In this document: positions 15,873-24,576 of the stretch, one piece after another
Layout: the number at the start of each line of letters is the position of its first letter
Numbering within the stretch: position 1 is the stretch's first letter
NCBI GenBank assembly: GCA_015068025.1
Contig: SVLH01000018.1
Span: 1-36,736, forward strand
Length of the DNA: 36,736 nt
Source of the DNA: Oscillospiraceae bacterium
Lineage (GTDB): Bacteria > Bacillota > Clostridia > Oscillospirales > Oscillospiraceae
Direction: 5' to 3'
The notes under the pieces: model-generated
Databases searched by the model: none
Told to the model about the DNA's origin: nothing
Seen by the model: the letters and a program-made list of their open reading frames with translations, nothing else
Program-made: the position numbers and the translations under genes

Positions 15873-16175
15873 ATGGAAGAAAATAAGAAACCTCATCGCC
15901 CTGTGACAGCGAAGCGGCTGAACAAGGGCTCCGGCATCGGCGCCGCATGCTTTCTGCTGTATCTGGCAGCCATGGCGCTGCAATGGGCTGCTGTAGCAGG
16001 CATCATTGCTGCGGCGGGAACCGTCATTGCGGGCTGGACCTGTGTTTGTGCGGGAGAACTGCGGCAGAAGGACAAGGAGGCGGTCAGCTATAATCTCCTC
16101 TGGGGTTCCGGTGCGCTGACGCTGCTGCTTATCGCCTGCGCGGCGGCGGGCTTCAAGGTGGCGCTGGGTCTGTAA
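15873..16175 (+). CDS. Small membrane protein of unknown function
   Basis: The 100-residue protein has a basic N-terminus (MEENKKPHRPVTAKRLNKG) and three hydrophobic stretches, at about 23-34, 36-52 and 75-97. I see no catalytic or binding motif and do not recognise a family. The ATG at 15873 is supported by AGAGAGGG upstream; an in-frame ATG 45 bases earlier overlaps the -10 box and is rejected. It stands alone between the divergent radical SAM gene and the convergent MATE gene. Confidence 0.65.
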   Translation: MEENKKPHRPVTAKRLNKGSGIGAACFLLYLAAMALQWAAVAGIIAAAGTVIAGWTCVCAGELRQKDKEAVSYNLLWGSGALTLLLIACAAAGFKVALGL

Positions 16176-16208
16176 AAAAGAAGCTGCACACCTCAAAAGG
16201 TGTGCAGC
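16174..16208 (-). terminator. Terminator of the MATE exporter gene
   Basis: An 11-bp perfect stem (GCTGCACACCT, 16183-16193 with 16198-16208) is followed on the minus strand by TTCTTTTTT. The MATE stop codon lies within its loop and left arm. Confidence 0.85.
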
Positions 16209-17572
16209 GGTGTTCCGGTTTCCAGGTGGCGCTTCAGCCGTTTCATTGCCCAGATGCAGAAGCAGGTCTGGATCGCAAAGGTGATGAGCCAGGAGATCGG
16301 GTAAGACCAGTAAAGCGTCCGGATCGAGTGGAGCGAGGGGATCTGGAAGATCGTCGCCAGCCACAGAAGCCGCAGACCGCAGGCACCGAACAGGGACACC
16401 AGCATGGGCAGCGTGATGTAGCCCAATCCGCGGAGTGCGCCCATCATGCAGTCCATCATGCCGCAGAGGGCGTAAAACGCGCAGACGATGGTCAGCCGAT
16501 CCATACCGGCGGCAATGACGTCGGGGCTGCTGGAATAAATACCCAGAAGCGCTTTTCCGAACAATACGGTAAGATTACCAAGTCCCGTGCCTACGACCAG
16601 CACACAGCACAAGGCGCGCAGGATGATGGGGCGGATGCGCTCAAAGCGTCCCGCGCCGTAATTCTGGCTGACGAAAGTCATATTTGCCTGATAGAACGCG
16701 TTCATGGAAACGTAGATAAAATGCTCGATGTTGACCGCTGCGGCGTTTCCTGCCATCACCACGTCGCCGAAGGTATTGACGGAGGACTGGATCAGAACGT
16801 TGGAGATGGAGAACAGCACGCCCTGCAGACCGGCGGGGAGACCCACCTGAAGGATCTGCTTCAGATAGCCCTTGTAGAGCCGCAGCGCGTTCAGATCCAG
16901 ATGGATGGCGCCGGAATTGCGGGTCATACACCGCACGACCAGTGCGGCGGAAATGTACTGGGAAATGATGGTGGCGAGGGCAACACCGGCCACGCTCATA
17001 TCCAGCACGATGACGAAATACAGATTCAGCAGCACATTCACAACGCCTGCCAGTGTGAGGAAGTACATGGGACGTTTGGTGTCGCCTGTGGCGCGCAGCA
17101 GTGCGGCGCCGAAGTTATAGAGCATCGTGGCGGGCATACCGAGGAAATAGATCCGGAGATACAGGGCGGCCAGATCCAGAATGTTGTCCGGGCAGTTCAT
17201 CCAGATAAGGATCGTTTTTGCCCCGAAGCAGCCCACCACACTTAACATAAGACCGCCGATCATACTCACCAGCATGGAGGTATGGACGAGCTGGTGCAGG
17301 CGATCCTGCTCCTGTGCCCCGTAAAAGCGGGCAGCCAGAATGTTGGAACCCACGGAACAGCCCATGAACAGGTTGGTAAGCAGGGAGATCAGGTTGGTGT
17401 TGGAGCCAACGGCGGCCAGAGCGGTGTCGCCGGCAAAGCGGCCGACAACGACCACATCCGCCGCGTTGAACAGCAGCTGCAGGATGCTGGAAAGCATTAG
17501 GGGAAACGCAAAACGCAGCAGTTTGGACAGGATCGTCCCGCTGCACATATCGATTTCATAACGGCTTCTCAT
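16193..17572 (-). CDS. MATE family efflux transporter
   Basis: This is a polytopic membrane protein of 459 residues with about twelve hydrophobic segments in two homologous halves, the MATE pattern. The N-terminus (ILSKLLRFAFPLMLSSILQL, then FNAADVVVVGRFAGDTALAAVG) is the signature of the DinF/NorM-like branch found in many Clostridia. Such proteins export cationic drugs or metabolites using sodium or proton gradients; the substrate cannot be read from sequence. The ATG at 17572 follows GGGAGGG. It has its own terminator and no operon partner. Confidence 0.9.
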   Translation of the reverse strand: MRSRYEIDMCSGTILSKLLRFAFPLMLSSILQLLFNAADVVVVGRFAGDTALAAVGSNTNLISLLTNLFMGCSVGSNILAARFYGAQEQDRLHQLVHTSMLVSMIGGLMLSVVGCFGAKTILIWMNCPDNILDLAALYLRIYFLGMPATMLYNFGAALLRATGDTKRPMYFLTLAGVVNVLLNLYFVIVLDMSVAGVALATIISQYISAALVVRCMTRNSGAIHLDLNALRLYKGYLKQILQVGLPAGLQGVLFSISNVLIQSSVNTFGDVVMAGNAAAVNIEHFIYVSMNAFYQANMTFVSQNYGAGRFERIRPIILRALCCVLVVGTGLGNLTVLFGKALLGIYSSSPDVIAAGMDRLTIVCAFYALCGMMDCMMGALRGLGYITLPMLVSLFGACGLRLLWLATIFQIPSLHSIRTLYWSYPISWLITFAIQTCFCIWAMKRLKRHLETGTPLHTF

Positions 17573-17810
17573 CGCGCAAGACCCTCCCGCATTTTCTGAA
17601 ACTGACGGTTGCTATTGACAATGTAGCACCGGAACGTGTTGGTTTCAATAGCCCTTTGCCCCAAAAGTTTGCAAAAAGGCGGGGACTTTTTTGGGGAAAG
17701 CTTCGCTCGCAGGAAAAAGCGGTGCTGACCGCCTTAAATTGAAAGTATCGAATTCTGTGGGGCGGGAAAGACTGCTACCGTTGCCCATTTCAAAGAAAGG
17801 AGCGGTTGGC

Positions 17811-18641
17811 GTGAGCTTGCCAAAAGACCGGAACTTTGCGCTGCGCTGGCTGCGGGATCTGCTGTGCGGCATCCTGATCGGCGCGGGCGCCATTCTGCCC
17901 GGCGTGTCCGGCGGCGTGCTGGCGGTGGTGTTCGACATTTACCGCCCTATGATGGAGGTGCTGACCAGCCCCCGTACCGCGATCCCGAAGTACTGGATCT
18001 GGTTCCCGCCCATTGCCATCGGCTGGGCGGCGGGCTTTCTCGGCTTTGCCAAGGGGATCGCTGCGGCCATCCGCCTTTCCGATACCATCACCACATGGCT
18101 GTTTGTGGGCTTGATCGTGGGAACGCTGCCTTCTCTGTTCCGGGAGGCAGGGAAGGAAGGCCGCGGAAAGCGGGCGTGGATCAGTTTGGCACTGTGCGCT
18201 GCCGCGGTGTTTTCCGGGCTGTTCTATGTCAGCCGCATCGCAGATGTTTCCGTTACGCCGAACTTCTGGTGGTATAATTTCTGCGGTGTCCTGTGGGGGA
18301 TGAGCGTGGTCATTCCGGGCATGACATCCTCCTCGGTGCTGATGGCGCTGGGGCTCTACCAGCCGCTGCTGGAGGGTCTGGCCGATCTGGATTTCCTTGT
18401 TCTGTCCGCCAGTATCCCGGGACTGGTGCTGACGGTTCTGCTGCTGGCGCGGCTGGTAAACTGGTTTTTCCGGCGATACTATGCCGTGGCCTTTCACGGG
18501 ATCCTGGGCATCGTGCTGGCATCCACCGTGGTCATCATTCCCACCCAATATGCGCAGGGAGAGGCGCTCTGGTCGGCGCTGTGCTGCGCAGGCGGCTTTC
18601 TGCTGGCGTTCCTGCTGGCAAAGCTGGATACGAAGGTGTAA
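17811..18641 (+). CDS. popT: DUF368 protein, undecaprenyl-phosphate translocase (PopT type)
   Basis: DUF368 proteins have been shown in other bacteria to flip undecaprenyl phosphate back across the membrane so that the lipid carrier for wall synthesis can be reused. The 276-residue protein has the family's two related repeats, each with a conserved Gly/Pro turn: GAGAILPGVSGGVLAVVFDIY near residue 22 and GMSVVIPGMTSSSVLMALGLY near 165, and about eight hydrophobic segments. The start is GTG at 17811 with AAAGGAG seven bases before it; the longer open frame has no ribosome site. Confidence 0.88.
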   Translation: MSLPKDRNFALRWLRDLLCGILIGAGAILPGVSGGVLAVVFDIYRPMMEVLTSPRTAIPKYWIWFPPIAIGWAAGFLGFAKGIAAAIRLSDTITTWLFVGLIVGTLPSLFREAGKEGRGKRAWISLALCAAAVFSGLFYVSRIADVSVTPNFWWYNFCGVLWGMSVVIPGMTSSSVLMALGLYQPLLEGLADLDFLVLSASIPGLVLTVLLLARLVNWFFRRYYAVAFHGILGIVLASTVVIIPTQYAQGEALWSALCCAGGFLLAFLLAKLDTKV

Positions 18642-18645
18642 AAAG

Positions 18646-18675
18646 AAAGCGCTCTGCCAAGCAGAGCGCTTTTTC
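18646..18675. terminator. Bidirectional terminator between popT and the PLP enzyme gene
   Basis: A 12-bp perfect stem (AAAGCGCTCTGC, 18646-18657 with 18661-18672) with a 3-base loop is followed by T-rich tails on both strands. It separates two convergent genes. Confidence 0.88.
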
Positions 18676-19962
18676 TTATGCGGGAAGGGTCACCAGACCG
18701 GCCTCCACCAGCTTTTGCAGGCTCATCAGGATACCCAGTTTGGCGTGATACCAGGTCAGGCCGCCCTGAAAATAGACGGCATAGGGCTCGCGGATGGGGC
18801 CATCGGCGGACAGTTCGATGCTGCTGCCCTGCACGAAAGCACCGGCGGCCATGATGACATCAGAATCATAGCCAGGCATAGCCCAGGGCTCGGGGGTCAC
18901 ATAGCTGTCCACAGGGGCGGCAGCCTGAATGCCCCGGCAGAAGGCCACCATCTTTTCCCGGCTGCCCAGCGTCACGGCCTGAATGATGTCGTGGCGGCTT
19001 TCCGTGGCGGTGGGGACGCAGGCAAAGCCCAGTTTTTCATAAATATTGGCGGCGAACACAGCGCCTTTCAGGGCGCCGGAAACCACGGTGGGGGAGAGGA
19101 ACAGACCCTGATACAGGGCGGGCATCAATCCCAGATTCGCGCCAACCTCCTGCCCCAGACCGGGGGCGGAGAGCCGGTAGGCGCAGCGCTCCACGCATTC
19201 CTTTGTGCCGCAGATGTAGCCGCCGATGGGAGCAAGCCCGCCGCCGGGATTCTTGATGAGACTGCCTACTACCATGTCGGCACCCACATCAGAAGGTTCC
19301 AGCGTTTCCACGAACTCGCCGTAGCAGTTGTCCACCATGACCTTCACATCCGGCTTCACGCCCTTGCAGAAGGCGATCAGTTCACCGATCTGCTGCACAG
19401 AGAAGGAAGGGCGGGTGGCATAGCCCTTGGAGCGCTGGATGGTGATGAGCTTGGTGCGCTCGTTAATGGCGGCGCGGATGGCGTCATAGTCGAAGGTGCC
19501 GTCGGCTTTCAGATCGGCCTGCGCGTAGGTCACGCCGTATTCTTTCAGGGAGCATTTGCTCTCCCGGATGCCGATGACCTCCTCCAGCGTGTCGTAGGGC
19601 GCGCCCACAGGGGAGAGCAGCTCGTCCCCGGGCAGGAGATTGGCGGAGAGGGCCACGGCCAGCGCATGGGTGCCGCAGGTGATCTGGGGCCGCACCAGCG
19701 CCGCCTCGGTATGGAACACGTCGGCATAGACGCGCTCCAGATTGTCACGGCCTTCGTCATCGTAGCCATAGCCGGTGGTGGCGGCGAAGTGGGTGGCATT
19801 CACTCTGTTTTTCTGCATGGCGGAAAGCACCTTGCCCTGATTATACTCCGCCTTTCGGTCGATCTCGTCGAATCGTTCCCGCAGATCCCGCAGAACGTTT
19901 TCTCCGAATTCATACACAGCCCGGCTGACGCCCAGCTGCTCGTACATCGTGTTCAATTCCAT
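18676..19962 (-). CDS. ynbB: PLP-dependent YnbB / methionine gamma-lyase family protein
   Basis: The 428-residue protein belongs to the aspartate-aminotransferase-fold family once called 'aluminium resistance' and now methionine gamma-lyase family. Marks are AATTGYGYDDEGRDNLE in the N-terminal part, PQITCGTHALAVAL, VMVDNCYGEFVE with the PLP-binding aspartate, and SLIKNPGGGLAP with the Lys that should carry PLP. The reaction is not firmly established. The start is the ATG at 19962 with AGGGAG before it; upstream frame rejected. It is a single gene with a terminator shared with popT. Confidence 0.88.
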   Translation of the reverse strand: MELNTMYEQLGVSRAVYEFGENVLRDLRERFDEIDRKAEYNQGKVLSAMQKNRVNATHFAATTGYGYDDEGRDNLERVYADVFHTEAALVRPQITCGTHALAVALSANLLPGDELLSPVGAPYDTLEEVIGIRESKCSLKEYGVTYAQADLKADGTFDYDAIRAAINERTKLITIQRSKGYATRPSFSVQQIGELIAFCKGVKPDVKVMVDNCYGEFVETLEPSDVGADMVVGSLIKNPGGGLAPIGGYICGTKECVERCAYRLSAPGLGQEVGANLGLMPALYQGLFLSPTVVSGALKGAVFAANIYEKLGFACVPTATESRHDIIQAVTLGSREKMVAFCRGIQAAAPVDSYVTPEPWAMPGYDSDVIMAAGAFVQGSSIELSADGPIREPYAVYFQGGLTWYHAKLGILMSLQKLVEAGLVTLPA

Positions 19963-20050
19963 GTGGTTCTCCCTTGCTGTATTTCTTACACAAGGGGGAA
20001 TTATAGCACTCTTGGGGCAAATAGGCAAGCAAATACGGAAAAAGGATGCA

Positions 20051-20084
20051 AAAAGGTTCGGTACACAGGGTGTACCGAACCTTT
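20051..20084 (-). terminator. Terminator of the NlpC/P60 gene
   Basis: A 14-bp perfect stem (20052-20065 with 20071-20084) with a 5-base loop runs into TTTTT on the minus strand, six bases after the stop at 20090. Confidence 0.9.
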
Positions 20085-20089
20085 GCCTG

Positions 20090-20986
20090 TCAGACGTGGC
20101 GGCCGCCGATGAAGTAGCGGTTGTAATAGCCGGAGGTCAGAGAACTGACGATCACGCCCTCCTTGGCGGAGGATGCGTGGATAAACTGTCCGTTTCCGAT
20201 GTAAATGCCCGCATGGGAACAGGCCTTGCCGTTGTTGCGGCTGGGGTCGTTGAAAAAGACCAGATCGCCGCTTTGCAGGGCGCCGATGCTCCATACTTTG
20301 CTGCCCGGCCCGTAGAGCCACTGGGCAGAGGCAGAGTGGGAGAGGGAGTAACCGTGCCGGCGGTAAACATACTGGGTAAAGCCGGAGCAGTCGAAGCCGC
20401 TGGGGGATGCGCCGCCCCAGACATAGCGGACGCCCAGATACGATCTTGCGGTGGCGGCGATGCCGCTGCCGGAAGTGGAGGAACGCGTGCCGGTCATATC
20501 CAGAAAATCGCTGCGGATGTAGCCTTTGGTGCCGTACCGGCAGGTCACGGCGTACCAGCCGTTGGTCAGGCCGGTGATGGTGACCTCTGTGCCGGTGTTC
20601 AGAAGTGCCAGCATCGGAGCGTCCACCGATGCACCGGAACGGACAGGGACACAGCTTGCGTTTACGCGGCCTGCGGTCTCAAAAATGCCGTCTTCGTCCA
20701 GCCGCAGATAGGCGGAGGAAACATAGCCGGTCTTTCCACCGACGGAGATGTGATACCAGTCGCCGCTCTTGCCGAGGACGGCGGTATACACATTCTTGTC
20801 CAGATGTGTCACAATGCCGGAAGAAGTGGAGGGTGCCTCCCGCAGCCGCAGGGAGGAGCCTGTGGTAATGCCTGCCGCGGTGGTCAGCGGGGGCTGCGCG
20901 GCAAAAGCAAAGACGGTCAAAAGCGCAATGGTCACGAAGAGCATGACCAAAGGCTTGACCGCCCTGCCTGCGAAGTGGTGTGCCAT
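20090..20986 (-). CDS. Secreted SH3-domain NlpC/P60 peptidoglycan endopeptidase
   Basis: The enzyme cuts peptide stems of peptidoglycan, usually between gamma-D-Glu and the diamino acid. The 298-residue precursor has a signal peptide (about 1-30), two bacterial SH3 domains (about 38-95 and 105-163, each ending in a GYVSSAYL or GYIRSDFL strand) that bind the wall, and a C-terminal NlpC/P60 domain with Cys200 (GFDCSGF), His258 (CSHAGIYIG) and His270 (FIHASS) as the expected catalytic triad. It lies 44 bases after the gene at 21031-21324 on the same strand, probably cotranscribed. Confidence 0.93.
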   Translation of the reverse strand: MAHHFAGRAVKPLVMLFVTIALLTVFAFAAQPPLTTAAGITTGSSLRLREAPSTSSGIVTHLDKNVYTAVLGKSGDWYHISVGGKTGYVSSAYLRLDEDGIFETAGRVNASCVPVRSGASVDAPMLALLNTGTEVTITGLTNGWYAVTCRYGTKGYIRSDFLDMTGTRSSTSGSGIAATARSYLGVRYVWGGASPSGFDCSGFTQYVYRRHGYSLSHSASAQWLYGPGSKVWSIGALQSGDLVFFNDPSRNNGKACSHAGIYIGNGQFIHASSAKEGVIVSSLTSGYYNRYFIGGRHV

Positions 20987-21030
20987 AGAGATAGTCCTTT
21001 CGTATGTGGCGCAAGGGGTGGAAAGGGGAT

Positions 21031-21324
21031 TTACTTGCCTGCCAAAGCACGCTCCAGCCAGATGGCTGCCACGTCCATCGCGGCATACAGACTGGATTTT
21101 TCGCTCTTTTTGACCACGCGATCCCGGGATTTCAGGTTGGGGTCGGTCAGCTGAAGCTGCACGGAGACCTTGGTGGCGACATCCAGATCCTGCTCTTTTT
21201 TGGTTTCCAGAATCTGCATCATGATGATGTATTTTTCAGCCATCGTGCCATAATAGATCAGATTATCGATCCGGCGAAGAGGGTGGCCTTTGTAAATCAG
21301 ACCTTCCGGTTTTTTCTCTGCCAT
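21031..21324 (-). CDS. Small conserved-looking cytoplasmic protein, function unknown
   Basis: The 97-residue protein has no signal peptide or membrane segment. It starts MAEKKPEGLIYKGHPLRR, contains IDNLIYYGTMAEKYIIMMQIL and a charged middle, and ends in a short helix AAMDVAAIWLERALAGK. I do not recognise a family. The ATG at 21324 has AAAGGAG upstream, and a strong promoter at 21355-21383 drives it, so it is a real gene. It heads a likely two-gene operon with the NlpC/P60 hydrolase. Confidence 0.75.
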   Translation of the reverse strand: MAEKKPEGLIYKGHPLRRIDNLIYYGTMAEKYIIMMQILETKKEQDLDVATKVSVQLQLTDPNLKSRDRVVKKSEKSSLYAAMDVAAIWLERALAGK

Positions 21325-21354
21325 GAAAACACTCCTTTGAAAAACTGTACCCAG

Positions 21355-21383
21355 ATTGTAACAGCTTTTTCAAGTGTTGTCAA
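21355..21383 (-). promoter_or_regulatory. Sigma-A promoter of the 21031-21324 gene
   Basis: On the minus strand, consensus TTGACA (21378-21383) and TACAAT (21355-21360) are separated by 17 bp. Confidence 0.85.
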
Positions 21384-21434
21384 CGGCGGCAGCCCTTGAA
21401 CGGACTGCCAAATCCTTCCGGTCAAAATAGAAAG

Positions 21435-21462
21435 CGCCCTGCGGACGCAAGTCCGCAGGGCG
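21435..21462 (-). terminator. Terminator of the IreB gene
   Basis: A 12-bp perfect stem (CGCCCTGCGGAC, 21435-21446 with 21451-21462) with a GCAA loop on the plus strand is followed on the minus strand by TTTCTATTTT. Confidence 0.8.
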
Positions 21463-21474
21463 GGGGGAAACCGT

Positions 21475-21720
21475 TTATTGTCCCAGATACCGGCGCACCA
21501 GAACCTGCAGCAGCTCGTCCCGATCGATCTTGCGGATCAGAGTGCGTGCATTGTTGTGGTTGGTGATATAGGTGGGATCTTCAGACAGGATATAACCCAC
21601 GATCTGGTTGATGGGGTTGTAGCCCTTCTCTTCCAGCGCCTGATAAACGGTCGTCAGAATGAGATGGATCTCTGCGTCCTTATCCCTGGCAATACTGAAT
21701 TTGCGGGTAAAATCGTCCAT
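21475..21720 (-). CDS. ireB: IreB family regulatory phosphoprotein (UPF0297)
   Basis: IreB is a small substrate of the PASTA kinase IreK; in Enterococcus it modulates cephalosporin tolerance. The 81-residue protein fits the family in length and sequence: [60 protein letters not shown]. The phosphorylated threonines in the Enterococcus protein lie in the N-terminal tail; here the tail MDDFTRKFS has one Thr (position 4). In many Bacillota it neighbours yrrK and DUF1292 genes, but here it stands alone with its own promoter and terminator. Confidence 0.93.
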   Translation of the reverse strand: MDDFTRKFSIARDKDAEIHLILTTVYQALEEKGYNPINQIVGYILSEDPTYITNHNNARTLIRKIDRDELLQVLVRRYLGQ

Positions 21721-21761
21721 ACAGACACCACCTTTTCGTGTTCCGGATTCATGTTGGGAAT

Positions 21762-21790
21762 AGTATACTCGGTTTTTAAAACGCTGTAAA
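21762..21790 (-). promoter_or_regulatory. Sigma-A promoter of the IreB gene
   Basis: On the minus strand, TTTACA (21785-21790) and TATACT (21762-21767) are separated by 17 bp, about 40 bases before the ATG. Confidence 0.8.
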
Positions 21791-21874
21791 GAGCTTCCAT
21801 GGAAAATTCATGAAAGATTTGCGTTTTCTTGCCTCGATTTTTTGCAAGGGCAGGAAAACGGCTTCCGTCTCCGA

Positions 21875-24559
21875 TCAGCGCAGAGTGGCGTTGAGCTCGG
21901 ACTCCAGCAGTGCCAGAATGCTCTTCACATCGGCATCGGCCTCTTCGGCGGTCAGGCTGCGGTCGTCGGCGCGGAGGGTCAGGTTGAAGGCCACGCTCTT
22001 CTTGCCCTCGGGGATGCCGGTGCCGGTGTAGATGTCGAACAGGGAAACATCTTTCAGCAGACCCTTGGCGCCGCGGCGGATGCAGTCCTCCAGTGCGCCC
22101 ACGGTGATGGTCTTGTCGCACACCACGGCGATGTCGCGGGTAACGGCAGGGAACTTGGGCAGGGGCTGGTAGACGGGATCGGCACCGCGGACGGCGAACA
22201 GCGCGTCAAAGGACAGCTCAGCGCAGTAGAACTCTGCGTCCACGCCGTAGTTCTGGGCCACCAGAGGATGAATCTGACCGAACACACCGATGCAGGTGTC
22301 ACCGCTCCACACGGTGGCGCAGCGGCCGGGATGGTAGGAGGGGTTGTCGCTGCAGGGAGCAAAGCGCACATCGGCGGCACGGATCTCGGAGAGCGCTGCC
22401 TCCACAATGCCCTTGAGGGTGAAGAAGTCACAGTCAGCGCCGTAAATACCCAGAGACAGAACCTTGGACTCCACGGCCAGACCGTCCTCCCCGCCCATGG
22501 CATAGGTGCGGCCAATTTCATACAGGCGGGCGGCCTTGTTGCGGTAGTTGTAGTTGCGGGTCAGGATCTCCAGCATGGAGGGCAGCACGGTGGTGCGCAT
22601 GATGGAGGTGTCCTCGCCCAGAGGATTCAGGATCTTGAAAGATTCGCGGCGGGGATCGTTCTCTGCCCAGCGGATCTTGTCGTAATAGGTGGGGGAGATG
22701 AAGGAGTAGGTGATGATCTCATCACAGCCGCAGGTGCGGCACACACTGCCCAGCAGCTGCTCCAGCTTCTGTGCGGGAGAGTAACCGCCGCGGGTGGTCT
22801 CGCCGGAAACCAGCGTGCAGGGGATGTTGTTGTAGCCGTAGAAACGTGCCACTTCCTCGGCAAGGTCTGCCATCCGCAGCACGTCGCCGCGCCAGGAGGG
22901 AACGCCCACCTGATCGCCGTCCACGGTGAAGCCCACGCTCTTGAGGATGCGCACCATCTCATCGGCGGGAACGTCGGTACCCAGCAGATCGTTGATCTTT
23001 TCAGGTTCCAGCGTCAGGGTAGTGGGCTGGGGCACATAGTTGAGGATATCAATGACGCCATCCACCACTTCGCCGGCGCCCAGCAGCTCCACCAGCTCGC
23101 AGGCACGGTTGACGGCGGGCAGGGTGTTGAGAATATCCAGACCCTTTTCGAACTTGGCGGAAGCCTCGGTGCGCATACCCAGAGCCAGCGCGCCCTTGCG
23201 GATGCAGGTGCCGTTGAAGTTGGCGGACTCAAAGACCACGTCCACGGTATCTTCAACGATTTCGGAGTTCAGTCCGCCCATGATGCCGGCAAGGCCCACG
23301 GCACGGGTGTCGTCGGCGATGACCAGATGGTCACGGGTCAGCTTGCGGACGTTGCCGTCCAGCGTGGTCAGTTCTTCGCCCTCCTCGGCACGGCGGACGA
23401 TGATCTTTCCGCCCTTGACATAGCGGTAGTCGAAGGCGTGCATGGGCTGACCGTATTCCAGCATGACATAGTTGGTGATGTCAACGATGTTGTTGATGGG
23501 GCGCACACCCATGGCGCGCAGGCGCTCACGCATCCACTTGGGGGAGGGAGCGATCTTCACGTTGCGCACCATACGGGCGGTGTAGCGGGGGCAGAGGTCC
23601 TCGGCGGGAGTCTCCACATCCAGCAGTTCCATCAGGTTGCCATCTGCGCCGCCCTTGACCACGGGCTCGTGGAGCCGCAGTTCGGCGTTGAAGGTGGCGG
23701 CAGCCTCACGGGCCAGACCGATGACGGACAGGCAGTCGGGGCGGTTGGGGGTAATCTCAAACTCCACCACGCTGTCATCGGCGCCGATAATGGGTTTGAT
23801 GTCGTCGCCGCAGGCAATGCCATCCTCGTGGAGGATGAAGATGCCGTCGGGGATGCAGTGGGGGAACTCGCGCTGCTCAGCATGGAGGTCAGCCAGGGTG
23901 CAGATGGTGTTGGTCTTGGTGTTGTAAGCCACCAGATCGCCCTCGTGGAGGTTCTGGCAGGGGGTGATGACCTCGGTCTTGCCGTCCAGCGTGATCTTCC
24001 ACAGGTTGACGCCGGCGTTTTCCACAGCGGTGACCTTGGCAGCCACCACGGGACCGTAGATCTTGTCACCGGCGGCGATGTCGGCGGGGATGGAGGGCTT
24101 TTCGGGGTCGATGGCCTTGTAGTCGCCCAGGATGGCGGCGGCGGAGATCACGGCGTAGGGGAAGTCACGCTCGTCCAGACCCAGTTCGGAAAGACCGCAC
24201 AGCATACCGTTGGACTCCACGCCGCGCAGTTTGCCTTTTTCGATTTTCTTGCCGCCGGGCAGGACGGATTTGTGCTTTGCCACGGGCACCATATCGCCCA
24301 CATGGACGTTCCATGCGCCGGTGACGATCTGGATGGGCTCGTCGGGGTTGCCCACGCAGATTTTGCATACCCACATATGGTCGGAGTCGGGGTGGCGCTC
24401 CAGAGACAGTACCTTGCCCACGACGACATTGACGATTTCGGCGCCCAGATCCTCGGTGACTTCCACCTTGGAGCCGGACAGGGTCATTGCTTCTGCGAAG
24501 TCTTTATCATTCGCCTCAACGGTCACAAACTCGTTGAGCCACTTTCTGCTTAAATTCAT
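21875..24559 (-). CDS. pheT: Phenylalanyl-tRNA synthetase beta subunit
   Basis: PheT pairs with PheS in the alpha2-beta2 synthetase that charges tRNA(Phe); the beta subunit carries the editing and tRNA-binding parts. The 894-residue chain has the N-terminal LSRKWLNEFV start, an EMAP-like tRNA-binding module (about 40-125, HPDSDHMWVCKICVG), the B3/B4 editing region (HAFDYRYVKGGKIIVRRA), the B5 domain, and the C-terminal anticodon-binding FDX-ACB domain (PLPKFPAVTRDIAVV). It is about 90-100 residues longer than usual; the extra stretch lies at about 131-232, between the tRNA-binding module and FILHEDGIACGDD. It follows pheS by 17 bases. Confidence 0.97.
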   Translation of the reverse strand: MNLSRKWLNEFVTVEANDKDFAEAMTLSGSKVEVTEDLGAEIVNVVVGKVLSLERHPDSDHMWVCKICVGNPDEPIQIVTGAWNVHVGDMVPVAKHKSVLPGGKKIEKGKLRGVESNGMLCGLSELGLDERDFPYAVISAAAILGDYKAIDPEKPSIPADIAAGDKIYGPVVAAKVTAVENAGVNLWKITLDGKTEVITPCQNLHEGDLVAYNTKTNTICTLADLHAEQREFPHCIPDGIFILHEDGIACGDDIKPIIGADDSVVEFEITPNRPDCLSVIGLAREAAATFNAELRLHEPVVKGGADGNLMELLDVETPAEDLCPRYTARMVRNVKIAPSPKWMRERLRAMGVRPINNIVDITNYVMLEYGQPMHAFDYRYVKGGKIIVRRAEEGEELTTLDGNVRKLTRDHLVIADDTRAVGLAGIMGGLNSEIVEDTVDVVFESANFNGTCIRKGALALGMRTEASAKFEKGLDILNTLPAVNRACELVELLGAGEVVDGVIDILNYVPQPTTLTLEPEKINDLLGTDVPADEMVRILKSVGFTVDGDQVGVPSWRGDVLRMADLAEEVARFYGYNNIPCTLVSGETTRGGYSPAQKLEQLLGSVCRTCGCDEIITYSFISPTYYDKIRWAENDPRRESFKILNPLGEDTSIMRTTVLPSMLEILTRNYNYRNKAARLYEIGRTYAMGGEDGLAVESKVLSLGIYGADCDFFTLKGIVEAALSEIRAADVRFAPCSDNPSYHPGRCATVWSGDTCIGVFGQIHPLVAQNYGVDAEFYCAELSFDALFAVRGADPVYQPLPKFPAVTRDIAVVCDKTITVGALEDCIRRGAKGLLKDVSLFDIYTGTGIPEGKKSVAFNLTLRADDRSLTAEEADADVKSILALLESELNATLR

Positions 24560-24576
24560 AGTTATTTCTCCTCCTA

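Noticed and set aside
21842-24553. 903-codon open frame on the plus strand opposite pheT
   Set aside because: pheT on the minus strand is certain. The antisense product is an Ala/Gly/His/Val-rich string without domains.
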